From contig CAJUSL010000024.1 in the NCBI GenBank assembly GCA_910589135.1, forward strand, positions 1 through 23,487: 23,487 nt of DNA, given 5' to 3'. Source of the DNA: an uncultured Eggerthellaceae bacterium (GTDB lineage Bacteria; Actinomycetota; Coriobacteriia; Coriobacteriales; Eggerthellaceae). The translations under genes and the position numbers were made by a program. The notes below the pieces were generated by a model. It was not told the DNA's origin and ran no database searches. It worked only from the letters and a program-made list of their open reading frames with translations. Shown here in pieces: positions 6,386 through 11,963 of this stretch (positions within the stretch are counted from its first letter, which is position 1; each line of letters opens with the position of its first letter).

Positions 6386-8118
6386 CGCTTCAGCCTTTCT
6401 ATGTCGCGCTCGTCGATCGCAATCTTCACGGCCCAAGGCGGGACCGGTGGAAGCTCGGCCGTGCCGTCGTCCACGAAAACGAACGCCACGTCGTAGTCGG
6501 GCATCTTCTCGGGGAACTGCCCGAAGCCGTCAGTGAAGTAGATCATGCCCTTCATGTCGGCGAGTTCGCCGCGCAGGCGCAGCATGTCCACGTAGTCGAA
6601 CGTGGGCCTGAAGTCGGTGCCGCCGAAGCCGCGCACGGCGAAGCCCTGCATGAGGCGGTCCACGTCGCGCACGTCTTGCACCTTCAGGTCGCTTTGCACC
6701 TTGGAATCGGCCTGGATGATGTGGACGTTGACGTCGGTGCTGAAGTCCTCCGACTCCTTCAGGATGGAGAAGGTGTGCTCGATGAACTTCCGCACGAGCG
6801 GCCCCGACACGGATTCGGACGTGTCCACGGCGATGACGAAGTCGCGGATGCTCTCCGTCTCCTTGTATTCCAGCGGCTCGATGAAGGGCATGTTGCCGTA
6901 CATCTCCATGCCGAACGTGTAGTAGGTGTAGTCGAACTCGTCGGGATTCAGCCTGATCTGCTCGGTCACGGTCATGAACTTGCGCAGGAAGTCGGCGTAG
7001 TCGTACGTGCGCCGGTTGGCGAAGGCCAACGTGGACACGAGGCTTCCCGCCTGGTCGCCCCATTCCTTCGAGAACGTCTCCAGGTTCATCTCGATTTCCT
7101 TGGCGAGGTCTTCCCAGTCACGCCTGCGCTCGTCCTCTTCTTGGGAATCGACGCCGGAATCGGCCGTCTCGAAGCGGCTGGTGCCCGCGTCCTCGGCGTC
7201 CTGGTCGGGCGCTTCGTCGTCGCCGTCGTCGCCCGCGTCCTCGTCGCCGCCCTGCGAGCTGCGGCTTTCCTCCTCGCCGGCGTCGTCGTTGCCCAGCGTC
7301 TCGGTCTTGAGGCCGTCGCTCTGGAAGTCGGGGGTCTCGTCGTCTTCGACCATGTCTTCAGCCGCACTCTCATCGTCGCGCGGCCCCTCCCCCTCGGCGG
7401 TCGCGTTCGCGGGCCATGCCGCATGGTCGTCGCGCTCGAACAGCTGGTGCCACTCGTTCAGCTTCCCGCGCCCGACGCCCTGGTAGTGCTGTCCTTCGGG
7501 CGCCTGCGTCAGGCCGCACAGGAAGTCGTACACCTTGTTGGGCAGGAAGCTGCCCGCACTCAGGGAGACCTCGTCGATGGCGCCCTTGCGCGCCGCGTCG
7601 TCCTCGCTCGAGAAGCGCGTGCCGCACAGGTCCATCGTGACGCTTTCCACCACCATGTCGCAGGTCAGGGACCAGGCTTCGGCGCATTTGTGCGTCCGGT
7701 CGAAGGGATGGCGGAAGATGCAGTGCATGACCAGGTGCAGGTAATCGCGCACCGACTCGTCGAACGACTGGCGGAACCGGGCGATCACGCGCTGCGGGTC
7801 GTAGTAGACCACCTTGCCGTCGGTGGCGATCGGATACGCCATGCCCGTGCGCTGCGACACCAGAGGCATGCGCCAAAGGGCACGGTCGAGGAAGCGGAAC
7901 TTCAGCATGAGCTGCACGCGGCATTCCTCGATGATGTCCTCGGCCAGGCGGTCCTCGTCGTGGCGGCGCTTCTGCGCCAGCTCGGCCTGGCTGATGCGCG
8001 CCTGCTCGCTGCTGGCGCGAATGCCCTGGGCGCCCGAAGGAGCCTCCTTCGGGTCGAGGAACCGGTCGCCCTGGTATGCCGTCTGCACCGGAGAGGATGT
8101 GTTGGCTGGCTCGTCCAT
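6382..8118 (-). CDS. VWA domain protein with DUF2201-like N-terminal domain, AAA+ partner
   Basis: A 578-residue cytoplasmic protein. The N-terminal 200 residues resemble the DUF2201 putative metallopeptidase domain that often precedes VWA domains in MoxR-associated proteins. Its motif reads HLVMHCIFRH (residues 128-137), with the zincin glutamate of HExxH replaced by Leu, so peptidase activity is unlikely. A highly acidic Asp/Glu/Ser linker covers about 235-345. The C-terminal VWA domain has a complete MIDAS: DTSES (432-436), Thr in GGTDF (501) and Asp in FTDG (530), so it should bind a divalent metal and a partner protein. It follows the LRR gene by 9 bases and overlaps the AAA+ gene by 4. 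By analogy with CoxE, NorD and ViaA it would work with the AAA+ protein; the client is not known. Confidence 0.88.
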   Translation of the reverse strand: MDEPANTSSPVQTAYQGDRFLDPKEAPSGAQGIRASSEQARISQAELAQKRRHDEDRLAEDIIEECRVQLMLKFRFLDRALWRMPLVSQRTGMAYPIATDGKVVYYDPQRVIARFRQSFDESVRDYLHLVMHCIFRHPFDRTHKCAEAWSLTCDMVVESVTMDLCGTRFSSEDDAARKGAIDEVSLSAGSFLPNKVYDFLCGLTQAPEGQHYQGVGRGKLNEWHQLFERDDHAAWPANATAEGEGPRDDESAAEDMVEDDETPDFQSDGLKTETLGNDDAGEEESRSSQGGDEDAGDDGDDEAPDQDAEDAGTSRFETADSGVDSQEEDERRRDWEDLAKEIEMNLETFSKEWGDQAGSLVSTLAFANRRTYDYADFLRKFMTVTEQIRLNPDEFDYTYYTFGMEMYGNMPFIEPLEYKETESIRDFVIAVDTSESVSGPLVRKFIEHTFSILKESEDFSTDVNVHIIQADSKVQSDLKVQDVRDVDRLMQGFAVRGFGGTDFRPTFDYVDMLRLRGELADMKGMIYFTDGFGQFPEKMPDYDVAFVFVDDGTAELPPVPPWAVKIAIDERDIERLKR

Positions 8119-8127
8119 GGCGCTGCG

Positions 8128-10575
8128 CTACAGGTCGAAATCGATGGCAGACGCGCCGAATCGGCGCTGCTTCTGCTCAAGTAGGTAGTTCGTGACCGAC
8201 GCGTCCTGCACGGCGCTCACCGCCTCGATGACCTCGGCGATGTTTCCGCCGTCGACGAATCCTAGGTCGAGCAGCCCTTCGATCAGCGAGGTGTCGTCGT
8301 GGCGCGCGGCGTCGACGCACACCTCGACCAGGTGGTTGCGCAGCGACGTCTCCATCAGGCTGCGGTTGTTGGGCGTCATGCACACCGGGTCGCGCAGACG
8401 CTCGACGACGCGCACGCCCTGCTCGTAGGCGCTCAGCTGCTGTTCGCTGGCCGCGTCGAACCCGCTGCGGCTGACGATGGCGTTGTCGTAATGGCCGAAT
8501 ATGGCCGCGACGTCGACGAAGCTGCAGGACCCGAACGCCAGGCGCAGCTGTTGCGCCGCGCGCGACGTGGCCGGGAAGCGGAAATCGAAGAACGTGCGGC
8601 CTTCCACGGGTTCGACCAGGTCGACGTGTATGTTGTCGAGCAGGCAGTCGAAGGCGATTCCCCGCACGTCGATGGCCTGGATGCGGTCGGATATGCCCAG
8701 CGTGCGCAGCCGGCGCACTCCGTTGAAGGCGTACTGCGCAATGGCGGTGACCGTGGAGGGGACCACCACGTCGGGCACTTCGCCCGTGCAGAGGATGACG
8801 CGGTCGGACCCGTTGCTCAACCGCTCGACCAGCAGGCCCTGATGCATGTAATAGCGCGGGTTCGCCGGATCGACTTTCACATGGCGCAGCGACGGCTCGA
8901 CGAGCCCGCGATGCGCCCCTTCGGTGACCAGCGCGACCGAGCCGATGCGGGTCAACCCTGCCGGAATGTGCACGCTTGCGACGTTCGTCCCCAGAAACGC
9001 CTCGTCGTCGATGGCCTGCAGGCTGTCGGGGATCACGACGTCGACCAGCTTCCGACAGTCCTTGAAGGCGCCCTTGCCGATCGACTGCAGCCCGTCGGGA
9101 AACGCGATGCGCGCAAGCGACGGGTGCTTCGCGCACGCGCCCTCGTCGATGGCGACCGTACCGGGGCGCACGTCGTAGGATTCGATCTGTGGTTCCAGCA
9201 CGCGCACGAGATGAAGGCCGTCGTCGGCATTGCGATACAGCACGCCCTGCTCGTCTAGAACGAGCACCTGCGCGGGCCGAGCCCGCACGCCCGCAGCGTC
9301 TTCGTCCGCACGCCGCGCCGCCTCCCCTTCCTCGGCCGATCCGATAGAGAAGGTGGCGTCGGCGCCGGAATACGTGAGCCCGGTTCCCGCCGCCACGGGA
9401 TGGCCCAGCTCGATTACGCTGGCCGGAACGCGAAGCTCCTCGATGGACGTGTCGGAAAACGCGTTGCTCCCTATGCTTTCGAGGCCCTCGTTCAAGGCGA
9501 CGCGCACCAGGGCCGTGCAGCCGAAGAATGCCCGCTCGCCTATGGCGCGCAGGCACGGCGGGGCGTCGAACGAGGCGATGGCCGTCTTCGAGAAGGCGAA
9601 GTCGCCGACAAGTTCGACCGAATCGGGCAATGCGACCTGTTGAAGCTGGGCGAAGGCGCTGAACGCCTTCCGAGCCAGCGCGATGCAGCCAGGCGCGACA
9701 TCGTAGACAGTCGACGGCACCGCCAAGGCGAGCAGGATGCTTCCGTCCTTCGAATACAGCGCGCGGCCGTCCGAGGAGATGGATTCGTTGCGCTCGTCGA
9801 CCGACACCTCGCTCAGCTGGCTCTTGCCAAACGCACCGGGAGCCACTTCGGCAATCGAGGCGCCCAGCTCCAAACGCTTCAGCGCAGGCAGGTCGAAGAC
9901 GGCCGGCGTCAGTTTGCCCAACCGCCCCGGAAGCGCCACGGATTCAACGTGTCGGCACGCGCGCAGCCAACCGGAATCGAAGGACGCCAGGCTTTCGGAA
10001 AAGCGTATGGTGCGCAGATTGTCGCAGCCCCGAAAGGCGCAACGCCCAATCGACACGACCGCGTCTGGCATGCAGATGGATTCGACGAGGGGCATTTCGG
10101 CACACGCCTCGGCAGCGATGGCGACGACCGGCTTCCCCTCGATGTCGTCGGGCACGACAAGGCCGGAAACGGCGCATTCGCATCGCTCGATGCGCACTTC
10201 GGCATCGTCGAGAACGACATAGCTCCACGCGTTGCCGCATTCGTCGACGCAACGCCGGGACTCCGACGCGCGCGCTGCCTCGACAGCCGCAGCGCGCTCG
10301 GCAGCCGCCAGACGCTCTCGTTCCCGATTCTGGGATGCAAGCACCTGCGCGGTGCTTGCCAGGCCATCGCTCAGCGCCATTGGAGTGAAACCTCCGAAAC
10401 AGACATCAAGCTTTCCGAGGTCGGCAGAAGGGTCGACCTGCTGCCTTACGGGAGCGGTTGCGCCCGCACCCTTGTCGGTGTTCCGCAAAAGAACGCTCAT
10501 CTTGACATCCTCGAAAAACTGGGACTCCTGCAGATAGGATGTTGTCTTGAATGCATCGTCCATGAGGCGGGGCAC
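8128..10575 (-). CDS. Cytoplasmic BspA-type leucine-rich-repeat protein
   Basis: An 815-residue protein built from BspA/LRR_5 repeats of about 23 residues (for example IPDSLQAIDDEAFLGT, FPDGLQSIGKGAFKDC, LPDSVELVGDFAFSKT) between about residues 140 and 640. There is no signal peptide, cell-wall anchor or membrane segment, although most BspA-type proteins are surface-exposed; it should therefore act inside the cell as a protein-binding scaffold. An Ala/Glu/Arg-rich stretch at about 80-105 may form a coiled coil, and the C-terminal 80 residues (MTPNNRSLMETSLRNHLVEVCVDA..., SLIEGLLDLGFVDG) resemble a short helical repeat, perhaps ankyrin-like. No good ribosome binding site precedes the ATG at 10575; internal ATGs at 10563 and at 10500 (GAGG 8 bases upstream) are alternatives. 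It lies between the 121-residue gene and the VWA gene in one operon. Confidence 0.85.
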   Translation of the reverse strand: MPRLMDDAFKTTSYLQESQFFEDVKMSVLLRNTDKGAGATAPVRQQVDPSADLGKLDVCFGGFTPMALSDGLASTAQVLASQNRERERLAAAERAAAVEAARASESRRCVDECGNAWSYVVLDDAEVRIERCECAVSGLVVPDDIEGKPVVAIAAEACAEMPLVESICMPDAVVSIGRCAFRGCDNLRTIRFSESLASFDSGWLRACRHVESVALPGRLGKLTPAVFDLPALKRLELGASIAEVAPGAFGKSQLSEVSVDERNESISSDGRALYSKDGSILLALAVPSTVYDVAPGCIALARKAFSAFAQLQQVALPDSVELVGDFAFSKTAIASFDAPPCLRAIGERAFFGCTALVRVALNEGLESIGSNAFSDTSIEELRVPASVIELGHPVAAGTGLTYSGADATFSIGSAEEGEAARRADEDAAGVRARPAQVLVLDEQGVLYRNADDGLHLVRVLEPQIESYDVRPGTVAIDEGACAKHPSLARIAFPDGLQSIGKGAFKDCRKLVDVVIPDSLQAIDDEAFLGTNVASVHIPAGLTRIGSVALVTEGAHRGLVEPSLRHVKVDPANPRYYMHQGLLVERLSNGSDRVILCTGEVPDVVVPSTVTAIAQYAFNGVRRLRTLGISDRIQAIDVRGIAFDCLLDNIHVDLVEPVEGRTFFDFRFPATSRAAQQLRLAFGSCSFVDVAAIFGHYDNAIVSRSGFDAASEQQLSAYEQGVRVVERLRDPVCMTPNNRSLMETSLRNHLVEVCVDAARHDDTSLIEGLLDLGFVDGGNIAEVIEAVSAVQDASVTNYLLEQKQRRFGASAIDFDL

Positions 10576-10587
10576 ATGGACGGAAGT

Positions 10588-10953
10588 CTATGCCAGGCCG
10601 AACTTCTTCTTGTTCTCCTCGGTGGCCTCCCACGGAGCGCCGGCCGGGTTGAGCTTGCGACGCGGGGAGAGCTCGTCCGAGAACATGATGCAGTAGCGCA
10701 TTCCCTTGAGGGTGACGTACAGGCAGGCGATCTCGTGCTTGCCGCCATGGTTGAACACTTCGTACGTAAGCATCTCGCGGTCGATCATGGGCTGGTAAAC
10801 CTCGCTGCCCAGAACCTTGTCGAGGAAGAGGTTGGTGGACTGGCGACCGAGCTCCTCTTGCTTGAGCGTCAGGTTGTACAGGATGTTCTCCTGCTCTTCG
10901 GTAAGACGGCCAAGCTCTTCGATTTCTGCCAGAATCTCTGCTTCAGTTGCCAT
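10588..10953 (-). CDS. Small protein of unknown function, coiled-coil N-terminus
   Basis: A 121-residue protein I do not recognise. Residues 1-45 (EAEILAEIEELGRLTEEQENI...) have heptad-like spacing and should form a coiled coil. The remainder is a compact alpha/beta region containing VFNHGGKHEIACLYVTLKGMRYCIMF. There is no signal peptide or membrane segment. The start has a good GGAAAGG site and an extended -10 promoter upstream, so this is the first gene of the operon that continues, 12 bases later, into the LRR, VWA and AAA+/methyltransferase genes. It is also the first gene after the molybdoenzyme operon terminator. It could be an accessory subunit or an adaptor; no function is claimed. 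Confidence 0.75.
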   Translation of the reverse strand: MATEAEILAEIEELGRLTEEQENILYNLTLKQEELGRQSTNLFLDKVLGSEVYQPMIDREMLTYEVFNHGGKHEIACLYVTLKGMRYCIMFSDELSPRRKLNPAGAPWEATEENKKKFGLA

Positions 10954-10993
10954 TAGTGAAACCTTTCCATGAGGCTTTTCTTCTTAAGCGAAC

Positions 10994-11002
10994 ATATTAC
11001 CA
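10994..11002 (-). promoter_or_regulatory. Extended -10 promoter of the LRR/VWA/AAA+ operon
   Basis: The minus strand reads TGGTAATAT, an extended -10 (TG-n-TAATAT), about 40 bases before the ATG at 10953. No clear -35 is present, as is common for extended -10 promoters. It supports a separate transcript starting after the molybdoenzyme terminator. Confidence 0.5.
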
Positions 11003-11042
11003 GTGAACGCAGAAGTGCGCGAGCATGCGCCAGAGGACGCTT

Positions 11043-11103
11043 GCTTTCGACACATTTTGCGTCAGAGCGACCTAAGCCCATTGCCGCAGAATGCGTCGAA
11101 AGC
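11043..11103. repeat. Long imperfect inverted repeat upstream of the LRR/VWA/AAA+ operon
   Basis: Arm 11043-11061 (GCTTTCGACACATTTTGCG) and arm 11085-11103 (CGCAGAATGCGTCGAAAGC) are complementary at 17 of 19 positions around a 23-base centre. It lies between the operon A terminator and the promoter at 10994-11002, on the upstream side of that promoter, so it may be an operator or upstream activator site. It is not T-tailed and does not look like a terminator. Confidence 0.6.
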
Positions 11104-11130
11104 CAACATCTCCCAGTGCGGAACCACAAA

Positions 11131-11158
11131 AAAAGAGCCACCCGAAGGTGGCTCTTTT
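11131..11158 (-). terminator. Rho-independent terminator of the molybdoenzyme operon
   Basis: A perfect 12-bp stem AAAAGAGCCACC with its complement surrounds CGAA (UUCG tetraloop in the minus-strand RNA). It is followed on the minus strand by further T residues (seven T in all). It begins 19 bases downstream of the 91-residue gene stop and looks able to act in both directions. Confidence 0.92.
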
Positions 11159-11177
11159 GGATTCAGCAAAGACTGAA

Positions 11178-11453
11178 TTACACGCCAGCGTAACCCTTGG
11201 AAGGATCGGAACCGCCGACACCCTCGATGCTGTCGCCAGCCTCGTTGCCGGTGCGCTTCGTGGAAGTGTAACCGCCCCAGGCACGGGCGATGAACTTGTC
11301 CTTCACGAAGAAGATCTGAGCCTTCATGAGGTCAGCCTGCGTGACGCCCTCCTCTGCCATGGCCTCATCCTTGCTCTTGCCCTCGGCAAGCAGCTTGTTG
11401 AGAACCTCAGCAGCCTCAGGGGCATCCATTGCCAAGAATTCGTCTCTTGTCAT
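11178..11453 (-). CDS. Small protein of unknown function in the molybdoenzyme operon, possible HTH-like fold
   Basis: A 91-residue protein. Residues 14-45 (AAEVLNKLLAEGKSKDEAMAEEGVTQADLMKA) follow the pattern of a helix-turn-helix of the kind seen in small Gram-positive proteins (EGKSLKEIAEELGVSxSTL), and a Gly-rich tail follows (GNEAGDSIEGVGGSDPSKGY). The start has AAAGGAG upstream. It is the last gene before the terminator and is separated from the small-subunit gene by a stretch containing a TATAAT and a dyad, so it may be expressed at its own level. It could be a regulator or a third structural component; the sequence does not decide. Confidence 0.75.
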   Translation of the reverse strand: MTRDEFLAMDAPEAAEVLNKLLAEGKSKDEAMAEEGVTQADLMKAQIFFVKDKFIARAWGGYTSTKRTGNEAGDSIEGVGGSDPSKGYAGV

Positions 11454-11480
11454 TTCATGCTCCTTTTGGTTTCTGAATAC

Positions 11481-11512
11481 GACCTCGCGGTCACGGTCGC
11501 AACCGCGAGGTC
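11481..11512. promoter_or_regulatory. Perfect 11-bp dyad between small-subunit and 91-residue genes
   Basis: GACCTCGCGGT and ACCGCGAGGTC are exact complements around a 10-base centre. On the minus strand it directly follows a TATAAT, so it covers the region where transcription would begin. It could be a repressor operator or an mRNA hairpin that protects or separates the upstream message; no T-run follows, arguing against a terminator. Confidence 0.6.
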
Positions 11513-11518
11513 ATTATA
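11513..11518 (-). promoter_or_regulatory. Candidate -10 (TATAAT) upstream of the 91-residue gene
   Basis: An exact TATAAT on the minus strand, 60 bases before the start at 11453. No good -35 hexamer lies 16-18 bases upstream. Confidence 0.4.
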
Positions 11519-11526
11519 CCTGAAAT

Positions 11527-11943
11527 TTACAGCTGGAAGAGCACCATCGGGCGCTGGAATTCCTTCATCTTGGCGATCATCTCGTCAAGAGTGCCGTAGT
11601 ACAGGGTGCCAGACTCTTCAACCTGGCAAGCCAGAGGACGCTGGCCAGCCTTCTCGCCCTCGGGACCATAGTACTTGGTGAAGATGGTCGTGGGGCAGGG
11701 GATGTAGAACCACTCCCAGTTCTCGCCGCAGGAGGGGTCGCCGCCCTTGAAGAACGGGCCGACCTCGACCTCCTTGATGCCGAACTGATTCAGAGGAAGC
11801 TCGAACTCCTCCTTGCATGCGATCTCAGCGGCATGGTTGCCAGAGAAGTACCTGTAGTCGCAGAGAAGAGCATAGCGAGTACCGTCGTAGCGGGAGTCCT
11901 TGATTGCAGATTCGTACTGCTTCTCAATTTCCGGAGTTGCCAT
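11527..11943 (-). CDS. Ferredoxin-like (DmsB/NrfC-type) small subunit that has lost its Fe-S cysteines
   Basis: A 138-residue homologue of the iron-sulfur subunits of DMSO-reductase-family enzymes. The expected first motif (pattern YCTGCHACEVACK) reads YFSGNHAAEIACK at residues 32-44: three of four cysteines are Phe, Asn and Ala, and only C43 remains. The second motif region (IPCPTTIFTKYYGPEGEKAGQRPLACQVEES, about 81-111) keeps the shape of the family's CxxC...PxCxxxC segment, but only C106 occupies a plausible ligand position. It should therefore bind no [4Fe-4S] cluster. It is shorter than usual DmsB proteins. The start at 11943 has AAAGGAAG upstream; a GTG three codons earlier is less well placed. 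It sits 20 bases after the large subunit, so it probably remains as a structural partner. Confidence 0.85.
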   Translation of the reverse strand: MATPEIEKQYESAIKDSRYDGTRYALLCDYRYFSGNHAAEIACKEEFELPLNQFGIKEVEVGPFFKGGDPSCGENWEWFYIPCPTTIFTKYYGPEGEKAGQRPLACQVEESGTLYYGTLDEMIAKMKEFQRPMVLFQL

Positions 11944-11963
11944 TAAATTCACTTCCTTTCGAA

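Noticed and set aside
4670..6496. A 608-codon plus-strand frame opposite the AAA+ gene
   Set aside because: Shadow frame without motifs; Walker A and B lie on the minus strand.
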